Shown here: positions 47,457 to 56,390 of the stretch, in pieces
How the letters are laid out: each line of letters begins with the position of its first letter
Numbering within the stretch: the stretch's first letter is position 1
Source of the DNA: Marinobacter sp. SS21
GTDB lineage: Bacteria; Pseudomonadota; Gammaproteobacteria; Pseudomonadales; Oleiphilaceae
DNA: 64,000 nt
Direction: 5' to 3'
NCBI RefSeq assembly: GCF_028369065.1
Contig: NZ_JAQNDA010000004.1
Coordinates: forward strand, 294,839-358,838
Made by a program: the position numbers and the translations under genes
The notes under the pieces: model-generated
Databases searched by the model: none
What the model saw: the letters and a program-made list of their open reading frames with translations, nothing else
Told to the model about the DNA's origin: nothing

Positions 47457-48485
47457 TTAACGCTCGATTCTGGGTCTGACCATCAGGCCCACCCGCTGTC
47501 CAATCGGTACGTGGCGATTGGGAAACACGATGGCTTCGGCCACGTCACCGACGCAATACTTATTGCGGTCATCCTGCCAGATCAAGGTGCCGGGCTCATA
47601 GGTGGTGAAATTGGCCACGTCATCCGGCACATGAAAGCGGAACAGATCGCCGGTGTTGATGATTTCATGCACCACCTCGAATTCCGTCAGCGTCTGGCCC
47701 GCAGGCGGAGGCGGTTCCCCGCCGGTCATCAGTCGGCGCAACGCCTGGTGGATGCCGGCCAACTGCTGCGGGTCATTCTGCCCAAAAGGTTGTACCTGAC
47801 CGAGTTCGATGGTGAGGCTTTCTCCTCGTAAATCCACCGAGGAATAAGACGAAAAGGTGGTGCCGGTTTTGTGCTGGTGCAGCAGGGTGTCGACGTCGGC
47901 CTCCAGCAAGAAGGCACGCTGTTCATCCGGTATCTGGCGCTCCGGGAAGAACGGGTAGAGCGCGAATTTTTCCCGCATCGAGGGCCGAATGGCGGCGTGC
48001 AGATCGTAGTGCAGCAACGGCTGGCCAGCCTCGCGGAAATTCAGGCAATGCCGCTCCAGAGCTTTGGCGCGATGGGCCTCCGGCGTGTCATGGTAGGGCC
48101 GCTTCTCGTGCGCGCCGGCAAACAGCCGGTTGAGGTTGAAGTCGATGAATCGTTCGCCTTGGGCCATGGCCGGCGGGTTGCCGAGAATCAGCAGGCAGGG
48201 AATGGCGAGGGACCATTGGCCATCGAGGCATTCGTCGACCAGGGCGTTGAGTATTTCGATCGGTGCGGTTTCGTTGCCGTGAATGCCCGCAGAGAGGATC
48301 AGGCGAGTGCCGCCCTCGGCGGCGGGCGTTGCCGGCAACAGCTTGAGAATGCCGGTGTCCTGCAAGGTGGCGGAGCCTCCGCCGGGCAGCTCGGTGGATA
48401 CCTCGGCCATGGGCTCGTTGGCGTGGTCCAACGTATGGGCCAGCCAGTCTTTGCTCTTGCCGAACAACTGCTGACGTGGCGTCAT
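47457..48485 (-). CDS. astE: Succinylglutamate desuccinylase
   Basis: 342 residues from ATG 48485; an earlier TTG start is less likely. M14-like zinc hydrolase. Zinc ligands fit in AGIHGNETAP (His, Glu) and LHYDLHAA (His), and TIELGQVQPFGQND follows as in E. coli AstE. Splits N-succinylglutamate into glutamate and succinate, the last AST step. It is the last gene of the minus-strand ABC transporter operon rather than of the ast operon. P. aeruginosa has a related gene (aotO) within its aot operon, so a divergent AotO role is the alternative. Confidence 0.9.
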   Translation of the reverse strand: MTPRQQLFGKSKDWLAHTLDHANEPMAEVSTELPGGGSATLQDTGILKLLPATPAAEGGTRLILSAGIHGNETAPIEILNALVDECLDGQWSLAIPCLLILGNPPAMAQGERFIDFNLNRLFAGAHEKRPYHDTPEAHRAKALERHCLNFREAGQPLLHYDLHAAIRPSMREKFALYPFFPERQIPDEQRAFLLEADVDTLLHQHKTGTTFSSYSSVDLRGESLTIELGQVQPFGQNDPQQLAGIHQALRRLMTGGEPPPPAGQTLTEFEVVHEIINTGDLFRFHVPDDVANFTTYEPGTLIWQDDRNKYCVGDVAEAIVFPNRHVPIGQRVGLMVRPRIER

Positions 48486-48533
48486 AGCTCGTACCCCCGG
48501 ATCAGCCGCCTCCTGGATCAACTACGTCCCTGA

Positions 48534-49256
48534 TCAACTACCGATGGGGCGTTGGTGTCTCAGCAGGTGCTGTTCCAATTTCCGGAATGTATAGACCAGT
48601 ATAAACGTAAGAATCATGTAGAGCACGGCCACCGCAATAAACGCATCGAAGGGCGCGTAGAAGCGGGAGTAGATGTTGCGGGCCGCGCCGGTCAGATCGA
48701 CGATGGTCACCACGCTGGCGATGGCGCTGGCGTGCAGCATGAAAATGACTTCGTTGGAATAGGCCTGCACCGCCCGCCGCGCGGCACTGGGCAGCACGAT
48801 CCGTCGCATGCGCAGGGCCCAGCTCATGCCATAGGCCTTGGCGGCCTCGATTTCGCCGTAGGGTGTGGCCACGATGGCGCCGCGGATGATTTCGGTGGTG
48901 TAGGCGGCGGTATTCAGGGTGAACGCCAGCAGGGCCGGGTAAAACGGTTCCTTGAAGATGGTCCACCAGAAGGTTTGCTGGATACCTTCAATCTGGGCTA
49001 TGCCGTAGTAAATGATGTACAGCTGAATCAGCAGCGGGGTGCCGCGGAACAGGTAGGTGTACAGCCACACCGGACCGGACACCCACACCGGTTTGGCGGT
49101 ACGCATGATGGCCAGGGGAACGGCCATCAGCAGCCCCAGCAGCAGTGACAGGAACACCAGTTGCACGGTGGTCACCAGGCCGTCCCAGTAATGCACGATG
49201 GTGGTGGCGGTGAAGATCTCGTTCTGGTTCAGCCACTGGAAAAGGAAATCGGGCAT
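48534..49256 (-). CDS. Polar amino acid ABC permease, HisM/AotM type
   Basis: 240 residues, five membrane segments. EAA loop: GEIEAAKAYGMSWALRMRRIVLP. It forms a heterodimer with the next permease for uptake of basic amino acids. Arginine/ornithine is inferred from the neighbouring astE and ast operon. It begins three bases after the upstream permease gene and 48 bases before astE. Confidence 0.93.
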   Translation of the reverse strand: MPDFLFQWLNQNEIFTATTIVHYWDGLVTTVQLVFLSLLLGLLMAVPLAIMRTAKPVWVSGPVWLYTYLFRGTPLLIQLYIIYYGIAQIEGIQQTFWWTIFKEPFYPALLAFTLNTAAYTTEIIRGAIVATPYGEIEAAKAYGMSWALRMRRIVLPSAARRAVQAYSNEVIFMLHASAIASVVTIVDLTGAARNIYSRFYAPFDAFIAVAVLYMILTFILVYTFRKLEQHLLRHQRPIGS

Positions 49257-49259
49257 GGC

Positions 49260-49964
49260 TCAGTCTCCCTGTACGACGCCGACGTTGGCGCGTTTGTCGA
49301 GCCATCGGATGAACCCTTCCGAGCCGGCGGTCAGTGCCAGGTAAACGAAAGCCACTGGGATGAAAAACATGAACGGCGCCCGTTCCGCTTTGGAGGCTTC
49401 CTCGGCCACCCGGACCATGTCGGTGAGGCCGATAATCGAGACCAGTGCGGTGGTTTTCAGCAGTACCTGCCAGTTATTGCCTATGCCGGGCAGTGCATGG
49501 CGCAGCATTTGCGGGAACATGACCCGGCGAAACGTGTGCCAGCGGGTAAAGCCGTAGGCTTTGGCCGCCTCGATCTGGCCAATCGGGACCGCCAGGAAGG
49601 CGCCGCGGAAGGTCTCGGTCATATAGGCGCCAAAAATCAGCCCGATGGTCAACACACCGGAAATGAACGGGTCGAACTGGAAGAACCAGTCGATGTCGTA
49701 GGCCTCGTAGAGGTAATCGGAAAGGTTGTTGACCAGTACCTGGCCGCCATAATAGAACAGCAGCATCATCACCAGATCCGGCACGCCGCGAATGACGGTG
49801 GTGTAGGTGGTGGCGATGCCGTGCAGGATACGGTTGCTGGACAGTTTGGCGGATGCCCCCAGCAGACCCAGGGAAACGGCCAGCACAAGGGACAGTAGCG
49901 CCAGTTCGATGGTCACCAGGGCGCCTTCCATCAGGGAGGGGCCGTAGCCTTTCAGGTCGAGCAT
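49260..49964 (-). CDS. Polar amino acid ABC permease, HisQ/AotQ type
   Basis: 234 residues, five membrane segments; EAA loop GQIEAAKAYGFTRWHTFRRVMFP. N-terminus MLDLKGYGPSLMEGALVTIELALLS is typical of HisQ/AotQ. It lies between the binding-protein gene (55 bases) and the second permease. Confidence 0.93.
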   Translation of the reverse strand: MLDLKGYGPSLMEGALVTIELALLSLVLAVSLGLLGASAKLSSNRILHGIATTYTTVIRGVPDLVMMLLFYYGGQVLVNNLSDYLYEAYDIDWFFQFDPFISGVLTIGLIFGAYMTETFRGAFLAVPIGQIEAAKAYGFTRWHTFRRVMFPQMLRHALPGIGNNWQVLLKTTALVSIIGLTDMVRVAEEASKAERAPFMFFIPVAFVYLALTAGSEGFIRWLDKRANVGVVQGD

Positions 49965-50019
49965 GCGGTAATCCAGGTGTCGGAAGACAGGGGCGACATC
50001 GGCGCCGCCCCTGCGGTTA

Positions 50020-50775
50020 TTACATCTTGATGTCGTAACTGAAGTATTTGGTCATGATGGCGTCGTAGGTGCCATCATTCTTCAGCTTGCGCAGGGCGGC
50101 GTTGATCTTGCCGGCCAGATCACGGTCCCGCTGACGCATGGCGACACCGACACCTTCACCCAGCTTGACTGGCTCACCCACTTCCTTGAAGCCTTCCTTG
50201 GACAGGATGGTCTGTTCACCCACCGGATAGTCCACGAACACCACGTCCAGGCGCTGGCCTTCCAGATCCAGAACCATGTCGTCTGCGGTGGTGTAGCGCT
50301 TTACCGTTACCACGCCGCTCATCTCGTTGGTCACGTAGGTGTCCATGGTGGTGCCACGCTGAACACCCACGGTGAGTCCTTCCATCTGGCTCATGTCGGT
50401 CACATCGGCACTGAAGTCGGTGCGCGCAAACCAGCCGCCGGGGGTGTTGTAGTACGGCTCGGAGAACAGCACCCGTTCAGCCCGCTCGGGGGTGATGGAC
50501 ATGGACGACATGATGGCGTCGAACTTGCGGGCCAGCAGGCCTGGAATCATGCCGTCCCAGGCCTGGATGACGAATTCACACTCGGCGTTCAGCTCGGCGC
50601 ACATGGCTTCGGCCAGCTCGACCTCGAAACCGGTCAGCTCTCCGTCCGGTGTCTTGTATTCGAACGGTTCGTAAGGTACGTCGAAGGCGATGCGGATTTC
50701 CTTCCAGTCCTTGGCCTGGACACTGCCCGTAACCAGGGCAAGGGCGCAACTTGCTGCAACAATCAGTTTATTCAT
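50020..50775 (-). CDS. Basic amino acid ABC transporter substrate-binding protein (AotJ/HisJ type)
   Basis: 251 residues with signal peptide ending GSVQA. The mature part has the family pattern IRIAFDVPYEPFEYKTPDGELTGFEVELAEAMCAELNAECEF, with a Cys pair as in HisJ. Binds a basic amino acid in the periplasm. It is second in the operon, 178 bases after the ATPase gene. Confidence 0.93.
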   Translation of the reverse strand: MNKLIVAASCALALVTGSVQAKDWKEIRIAFDVPYEPFEYKTPDGELTGFEVELAEAMCAELNAECEFVIQAWDGMIPGLLARKFDAIMSSMSITPERAERVLFSEPYYNTPGGWFARTDFSADVTDMSQMEGLTVGVQRGTTMDTYVTNEMSGVVTVKRYTTADDMVLDLEGQRLDVVFVDYPVGEQTILSKEGFKEVGEPVKLGEGVGVAMRQRDRDLAGKINAALRKLKNDGTYDAIMTKYFSYDIKM

Positions 50776-50930
50776 GTCTCACTTCTCCAATGAGTTGCCT
50801 GCTTGATATTGTTGTTGGCGACGCATCGCCTTTTTTATGTCTTGCCGGCCAGGCTTTACCACGCCGGGTTGCGGCCAACCGGCAGAACCTGAACTCAAGA
50901 TAGCACCGACTGGAACCGCCGTCGTCCAAA

Positions 50931-50946
50931 GGCGCTCGGGAGCGCC
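50931..50946 (-). promoter_or_regulatory. Hairpin between the ATPase gene and the binding-protein gene
   Basis: GGCGCT-CGGG-AGCGCC directly after the ATPase stop on the minus strand, followed by only three T. It probably trims or stabilises the mRNA end inside the operon. Confidence 0.45.
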
Positions 50947-50953
50947 CTGGGCT

Positions 50954-51724
50954 TCAGAATTTGGGCGTCAGGAACTGCTTCATTCGCTCTGAGTCCGGAT
51001 GGTCGAAGACCTTATCCGGGCTGCCTTGTTCTTCGATGACGCCCTGATGCAGAAACAGCACTTTGGACGATACGTCACGGGCAAAGGCCATTTCGTGGGT
51101 TACCACGATCATGGTGCGGCCTTCCTCCGCCAACCCCTGCATCACCTTGAGTACTTCGCCCACCAGTTCCGGGTCCAGCGCCGAGGTGGGTTCGTCAAAC
51201 AGCATGACTTCCGGTTCCATGGCTAGGGCTCGGGCGATGGCAGCGCGCTGCTGTTGACCGCCCGACATCTGGGCCGGGTAGTAATCCTTGCGTTCGTAGA
51301 TGCCGACCTTTTGAAGATAGGCCTCGGCCCGTTCGATGGCGTCTTTTTTGGACAGTCCGCATACGTGTATCGGCGCTTCGATGATGTTTTCCAGCACCGT
51401 CATATGGGACCAGAGGTTAAAACCCTGGAATACCATGGACAGCTTGGCGCGGATGCGTTCCACCTGGCGGTTGTCTGCCGGCGCACGCTCGCCCTTGCGA
51501 TTGGTGGCGAAGCGGATGGGGTCGCCATGCACAATGATGTCGCCGGAAGTGGGGGTTTCAAGGAGATTGATGCAGCGCAGAAAGGTGCTCTTACCGGAAC
51601 CGGAACTGCCAATCAGCGACACCACATCGCCTTTTTGGGTTTCCAGGGAAATGCCCTTAAGGACTTCCAGCTGGTCGAACGTCTTGTGGATGTTCTTGCA
51701 GACCAGAGGCGCTTGTTCCGCCAT
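50954..51724 (-). CDS. Basic amino acid ABC transporter ATPase (AotP/HisP type)
   Basis: 256 residues. Walker [11 protein letters not shown], signature [15 protein letters not shown], Walker [14 protein letters not shown]. The HisP-type insertion ([34 protein letters not shown]) is present. It is the first gene of the operon here, whereas in pseudomonads the binding-protein gene is first. Confidence 0.94.
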   Translation of the reverse strand: MAEQAPLVCKNIHKTFDQLEVLKGISLETQKGDVVSLIGSSGSGKSTFLRCINLLETPTSGDIIVHGDPIRFATNRKGERAPADNRQVERIRAKLSMVFQGFNLWSHMTVLENIIEAPIHVCGLSKKDAIERAEAYLQKVGIYERKDYYPAQMSGGQQQRAAIARALAMEPEVMLFDEPTSALDPELVGEVLKVMQGLAEEGRTMIVVTHEMAFARDVSSKVLFLHQGVIEEQGSPDKVFDHPDSERMKQFLTPKF

Positions 51725-52167
51725 GAATGACTCCTGATACCGTCGTTATTCTATCGTGTGCTGTCGCGATGCCGAGCTTGCAAGCTAACCCCTCAAGAAT
51801 AGTTGCAATTCAGACAGTACACGAATTAAGGGAGCCTCTGAATAACTCCGAATCGTCTTGCCCCCATCGCCACCGGCTGGAAAAAAACGGAGCTCGCCAG
51901 CGGTTCAGTGCGTGAGGAGGACGGGCGTCCCGATTAAAGGGGGCATGTTTTACGGGCTGTACCGGTGGAAATCAACACCTTTGTGCCAGGAATTGGGCCG
52001 GGTAGGGGATAACACGTACGGTCGCAACAGGGTAGGGCGAAATGTAAAACCGCTGCCCGCTATGAACTGGTTCACAATTAAGGGATGTTTTTGTGAAATT
52101 GTGGTTAGCTGGCCGTACACTGCAGGACAGGTACATATTCACAATAATAAAGGGTGTATCAGTCGAA
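51725..52167. other. Gap upstream of the ABC operon and of the 64-residue gene
   Basis: 443 bases between divergent genes. It must hold both promoters. There is one GCTTGCAAGC palindrome (51776-51785). I find no convincing ARG box or promoter, and no supported gene. Confidence 0.5.
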
Positions 52168-52362
52168 ATGACGACCCACGAAGTACTCTTGGAGCGCGGC
52201 TTGCTCCAGATTATTGCCCGCGAACTCAAATCCGACGAAGTGGTGCTGGAGCATGAAAACCGGGCCTACGATGTCTGCATTGTGGGCCAGGAAGTGCTTA
52301 AGTCCTTTGTCTCCTTCGGTGAAGCCATGCATTTTCTGGAAATGCTTGCGCCTTCGAATTAG
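52168..52362 (+). CDS. Small protein of unknown function (64 residues)
   Basis: Starts MTTHEVLLERGLLQIIAREL and ends MHFLEMLAPSN. A mixed alpha/beta pattern with no signal or membrane segment; Glu-rich, one Cys. The ATG is chosen because it is the first one after a stretch of non-family sequence; no strong ribosome site is visible. Composition and codon use look like those of real neighbouring genes. Family not recognised. Confidence 0.6.
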   Translation: MTTHEVLLERGLLQIIARELKSDEVVLEHENRAYDVCIVGQEVLKSFVSFGEAMHFLEMLAPSN

Positions 52363-52427
52363 TCCTGATCCTCCCGCTATTCGAGCGGACGCCTGGTCCC
52401 CGGTTGCTGAGTGTCGAGCGATAGGGA

Positions 52428-52457
52428 GCTTCGGACCGCGCTCAGGCAGTCCGAAGC
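52428..52457. terminator. Hairpin between converging genes
   Basis: Perfect 9-bp stem GCTTCGGAC / GTCCGAAGC, with no T-run on either side. Possible shared 3' end structure. Confidence 0.45.
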
Positions 52458-52473
52458 CGGATGTGGGCAGGGC

Positions 52474-53391
52474 TCAGTGTACTGATGCCGCCTGGGCCGC
52501 GGGGGAGCGAGCCAGGTAATCCAGTGCCTGTTGGGTATCGCCTTCGTCAATGGGGTTGAAGGACGGTGACACCCAGCGCAGGGTGGCTTTCACCAGGAAG
52601 CTGAAGGTGGGCACGTTCTTGGTGGCGTTGCCCACCCGCTCGAGTTCTTGCAGAATTCTCGGAATCGAGCTGCTGCCGTGTTTCCGGATGGCGGGATCTG
52701 CGTCCTGTCGATACAGGGTACGCCCGCCCTCCACCAGGAAATAAACGAACAAGGGAAATACGATGGCCATCAATACTTGCCGGCCGGCGTAAAACCCAAG
52801 CTGGGTTCGGCACAGGTGCTCGAACAGGTCGAAGGCCACGGTGCGGTGCTCGACCTCTTCCGCCAGATGCCACTTGAACAGATCCACCATGCTGGCGTCG
52901 CCGGTCTCCTCCCAGCTGGTATTGTCCATGGCCCACTGGCCCAGTACCCCGGTGAAATGTTCGATGGTGGCAATCAGACCCACCCGCAGAATCAGCCAGT
53001 GTTTCTTGAATGCCTTGCGATCCAGGGCATTGAGTCCCAATGGCTTTTCCCCCAGGAAGGTCTTGAACAGCCAGTTCACCTTACCAAGGTAGTCGTCCAG
53101 TTGCAGACCATGCTGTTCCAGGTAGATCTGGGCCTTGCTGTGGGCGCGGGAATGGACGGCTTCCTGGCGGATAAAGCCTTCCACGTCGGCACGCAGATGC
53201 TCATCGGTTACCAGCGGCAGCGCCTGGTTGTAGACCCGGCAAAACCACAGTTCGCCTTCCGGCAGCAGCATGTGAATGCCGTTGATCATATGGGTTGAGA
53301 AGGGGTCGTCCCGCAGCCAATACAGCGGAGTCTCGTCAAAGCTGAATTGAACTCGACGGGCTTTCAGTGGGTGACGTTCTGCAGTGGTCAT
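52474..53391 (-). CDS. Ferritin-like metal-dependent hydrolase family protein
   Basis: 305 residues from ATG 53391 (GGAG ten bases upstream; another ATG two codons earlier is possible). Long helices with metal-ligand patterns RQEAVHSRAH and AEEVEHRTVAFDLFEHL, as in the family annotated 'metal-dependent hydrolase' (PF10118). Two hydrophobic stretches near residue 235. The reaction is unknown. It lies 16 bases after the hydrolase-SDR fusion gene and is probably cotranscribed. Confidence 0.82.
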   Translation of the reverse strand: MTTAERHPLKARRVQFSFDETPLYWLRDDPFSTHMINGIHMLLPEGELWFCRVYNQALPLVTDEHLRADVEGFIRQEAVHSRAHSKAQIYLEQHGLQLDDYLGKVNWLFKTFLGEKPLGLNALDRKAFKKHWLILRVGLIATIEHFTGVLGQWAMDNTSWEETGDASMVDLFKWHLAEEVEHRTVAFDLFEHLCRTQLGFYAGRQVLMAIVFPLFVYFLVEGGRTLYRQDADPAIRKHGSSSIPRILQELERVGNATKNVPTFSFLVKATLRWVSPSFNPIDEGDTQQALDYLARSPAAQAASVH

Positions 53392-53407
53392 GAACATCGA
53401 TCTCCAA

Positions 53408-55159
53408 TCAGGGGGTAATATCCAAACGCGCCACCAGACGGGAAACGCTGGGGGCAAAACGGCTAATGAAGCGAGTGGCACGTGCTTCCGGGCCGACCAG
53501 TGAGAGGGCCGGGTTGGTCAGTACCGCCTCCAGGATGCGGTCCGCCACGTCCTCCGGGGTAACCAGGCTGGCACGTTGGTACAGGGCGTCTGCCTTGGCT
53601 TGCTTGGCCGCCTGCTCCTCTTCGCTGAGGCCGGCATAAACGGTGTTCTTGGCGATCCCGGTGGCGACAAAGCCCGGGCACACGGTGCTCACGCCGATGC
53701 CGTGTTCCGCCAGTTCCGCCCGCAGACATTCACTGAGCATATGCACCGCCGCCTTGGTGGTGGAGTAGGCGGCCAGCTTGCGATTGGGGGCAAACGAGGC
53801 CGCTGACGCCACGTTGATGATGTGGCCGACACGATGGTCATTCACCATCTGCTGGCCAAACAGGCGGCTGCCGTGGATCACGCCCCACAAGTTGACCTTG
53901 AGGATCCGCTCCCAATCGGTTGTTGTGGTGTCGAGCACCCCGCCCGCCATACCGATGCCGGCGTTGTTGACCAGAATGTCTGCGCCGCCGAGTTCCTTGG
54001 CGACCCACTTGGCCAGTTTCTGCATGGCGCTGGCCGAGCCCACATCCACCTTGCTGGCCCAGGCCAGGCCACCCAGTTGCCGGACTTGCTCTGCGGTCTC
54101 CTCGGCGGCCGCTTCGTTGATGTCGACACAGACGATGTCGGCGCCAGCAGAGGCGAACTTCAGCGCCGTGGCACGGCCAAAGCCGGAACCCGCGCCGGTG
54201 ATGACCGCGGTCTTGCCGGTCAGTGACCGACCCAGTCGTTCCGGCCGTACCCGGGCGTGCTGCAGGGCCGGGCTCATGGTGCCGGTATCGACCCCGGCGA
54301 CAAACTCGGCGATCCAGTTGGCAATTTGCTCGGGATGGCTCAGCGGCACCCAGTGGTTGGCCTTGATGTCGCGGCGGTACAGCTCGGGCACCCAGTCGTG
54401 CAGCTCGTCGAACAGCTGGGTGCCCACGTAGTTGTCCCCGGTGGGCACAATCAGTTGCACCGGGCAGTTGGCAGGACGCTCTTCTGGACGGAGCAGCTTG
54501 TTGCGGAAGTTGGCCCGGTACAACTGCACGCCGTATTTACCGTCTTTGGTCTGGCTGGGATTGAATTCCGGTTCCGCTACCTGCTCGCGGTGTTTCAGGT
54601 ATTGTGGCCATAGCTTGCCCAGGCCGTTCTGCCACGCCGTCGGCGCCAGCACCGGTAGATGGAAAAAGCCGACATACCAGGAGCTGATGACCTGGCGGAT
54701 GAGCTTGGCCTTGGCCGCTGGTGACAGGTTCAGGGTCTTGTTGCGCAGCCAGTATCCCATGTGATCCAGACACGGTCCGGAAATCGTGGTGTAGGACAGG
54801 ATGCGTTCTTTCAACGGGCCTGCGGTGACCGATTCCCAGCTCTGGATCGAACCCCAGTCGTGCCCCGCCAGGTGGAACGCCTGGCCGGGAATGGTGGCTT
54901 CCACCACCGCCTGCAGGTCGGACGCCAGTAGTGACATCTGGTAATCGGCCTGTTTGTCCGGGGCGGTGGACTCGCCAGCGCCTCGCACATCGTAGGTAAC
55001 GACGAAATGTTTGCGCGCCAGCCGTTCGGCGACGCCCTGCCACACGGTGTGGTTATCCGGGTAGCCGTGGACCAGAACGATGGGCACCTTGCGGGCATCG
55101 CCGTAAGTCACCACGTTGAGGCGGACGCTGCCGCTCATGACTGGAGTGGTCTGCTTCAT
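53408..55159 (-). CDS. Fusion of an epoxide-hydrolase-like alpha/beta hydrolase and a short-chain dehydrogenase
   Basis: 583 residues from ATG 55159 (GGAGTTCTTTC upstream). Residues 1-290 are an alpha/beta hydrolase with VHGYPDN and GHDWGS, where Asp is the nucleophile as in epoxide hydrolases. Residues 315-583 are an SDR with TGAGSGFG, NNAGIGMAGG and active-site YSTTK. The two activities on one chain suggest consecutive steps on one lipid-like substrate. With the ferritin-like gene it forms a two-gene unit seen, as I recall, near fatty or alkane metabolism in marine bacteria; this is inference. Confidence 0.9.
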   Translation of the reverse strand: MKQTTPVMSGSVRLNVVTYGDARKVPIVLVHGYPDNHTVWQGVAERLARKHFVVTYDVRGAGESTAPDKQADYQMSLLASDLQAVVEATIPGQAFHLAGHDWGSIQSWESVTAGPLKERILSYTTISGPCLDHMGYWLRNKTLNLSPAAKAKLIRQVISSWYVGFFHLPVLAPTAWQNGLGKLWPQYLKHREQVAEPEFNPSQTKDGKYGVQLYRANFRNKLLRPEERPANCPVQLIVPTGDNYVGTQLFDELHDWVPELYRRDIKANHWVPLSHPEQIANWIAEFVAGVDTGTMSPALQHARVRPERLGRSLTGKTAVITGAGSGFGRATALKFASAGADIVCVDINEAAAEETAEQVRQLGGLAWASKVDVGSASAMQKLAKWVAKELGGADILVNNAGIGMAGGVLDTTTTDWERILKVNLWGVIHGSRLFGQQMVNDHRVGHIINVASAASFAPNRKLAAYSTTKAAVHMLSECLRAELAEHGIGVSTVCPGFVATGIAKNTVYAGLSEEEQAAKQAKADALYQRASLVTPEDVADRILEAVLTNPALSLVGPEARATRFISRFAPSVSRLVARLDITP

Positions 55160-55342
55160 GAAAGAACTCCGTAAGCCTGGCAAAGCGGGTATTGCCAACG
55201 GGCAATGCCTGCCATTTATTGTCATTGAATCCAGCTAGGTTAACAGCGGCGCGTCAATCCGACGTTTGCGTAACGGGACGCGGGGGTGGCATTCGAGGAC
55301 AAGAGGCCGGGTTTGGCCGGCGTAGGGCGGTCCGTCGGCCGG

Positions 55343-56092
55343 TCAGGTGTGATGGTCGGGCGTTTGCTGGGGGTTGATCCAGATCACCTTGTGGCCTTCG
55401 GCCTCGAGCTGGCGAATGGATTCGCCGACGAAACGGACGTGGGCCATGGCTGCCCGTTTCGCCGCCTTGGCCTGACCGGCAAGCACGGCTCGGTAGATGC
55501 GCTGATGCTGCCTGGCAATCTGTTGCCGGAAGGCTTCACGTGGATTGAGGTTGGCCACCGAGGCCCTGACCGTCATCAACATCAGGTTCTTGAGACTGCT
55601 GAGCACGTGCACCAAGACCGGGTTGTGGGACGCCTCGACAATGGCCAGATGAAAGGCGTGGTCGAGACGGGCATTGGACCTGGGGTCGGCGGCATTCATT
55701 TGCTCGAAGGCCTTGGTGATGAAATAGCGGTCACGCTGATTGGCGCGCTCCGCGGCCAGGCAGGCGGCCTGGCCTTCGAGTTGTTCCCGCACCTCAAGCA
55801 GGTCATAGAGGGTGCTGGGATAGCCGGCAATCAGCCGCAGCAATCGGCTGTCTTCCTCTGGCTCCGGCACCATCTGTGACACGAAGGAACCTCGGCCGTG
55901 GCGGGTCTCGATGAGGCCGCGGCCCTGCAGCTCACGCAAGGCTTCACGCACCACCGCCCGGGAGGCTCCGAACCGGGCTGCCAACTGTCGCTCAGAGGGT
56001 ATCTGCTCATCGGGCAGCAGGCTGCCCTCGATGATCTGGCGTTCGATCCGGTCACAGATTTCCCGGGCGATGGAGGTGACGTTCACAGACAT
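55343..56092 (-). CDS. glcC: GntR/FadR-family regulator GlcC
   Basis: 249 residues. N-terminal winged helix (PDEQIPSERQLAARFGASRAVVREALRELQGRGLIETRHGRGSFV), C-terminal FCD domain with metal/ligand His residues (LDHAFHLAIVEASHNP). Divergent from glcDEF, with two palindromic sites in the 298-base gap. GlcC senses glycolate and controls glycolate oxidase in E. coli; an LldR-like lactate sensor is the alternative. Confidence 0.9.
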   Translation of the reverse strand: MSVNVTSIAREICDRIERQIIEGSLLPDEQIPSERQLAARFGASRAVVREALRELQGRGLIETRHGRGSFVSQMVPEPEEDSRLLRLIAGYPSTLYDLLEVREQLEGQAACLAAERANQRDRYFITKAFEQMNAADPRSNARLDHAFHLAIVEASHNPVLVHVLSSLKNLMLMTVRASVANLNPREAFRQQIARQHQRIYRAVLAGQAKAAKRAAMAHVRFVGESIRQLEAEGHKVIWINPQQTPDHHT

Positions 56093-56099
56093 TGGCTTG

Positions 56100-56112
56100 C
56101 TGGTCCGACCAG
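56100..56112. promoter_or_regulatory. GlcC operator O1
   Basis: CTGGTCCGACCAG, perfect palindrome matching the FadR-family form TGGTC-N-GACCA. It lies seven bases before the glcC start codon, so autoregulation is likely. Confidence 0.75.
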
Positions 56113-56202
56113 TATGTTGGGCTGAGGCAGCGCGTGTGGCTCTTCATATCTCCATCACTATCGCTCAGGCGGGCCAGGACAGACAAGGCGCGGTGCCATA
56201 AA

Positions 56203-56217
56203 ACTGGTCAGACCAGT
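56203..56217. promoter_or_regulatory. GlcC operator O2
   Basis: ACTGGTCAGACCAGT, perfect 15-bp palindrome of the same kind as O1, 103 bases centre to centre from it (about ten helical turns). It lies 174 bases before glcD. Confidence 0.8.
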
Positions 56218-56390
56218 GGTGCTTTTGCTGGACTTGGGTGACCCGGGCCACGGATCATCGATGACAGATGAACAGGCCTGGCGCACGACCGAGCAGGATC
56301 GCTGGGCGTGGTATATGTTGACTGTTAATCAGAGGCCCCTTGAACGCCGATACCTGCAGCCACAACAACTGACTCGAAGAGATACGGGTA

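Noticed and set aside
51858..52256. 132-codon frame upstream of the 64-residue gene
   Set aside because: Low-quality composition, no ribosome site, and it overlaps the better-supported 52168-52362 gene in another frame.
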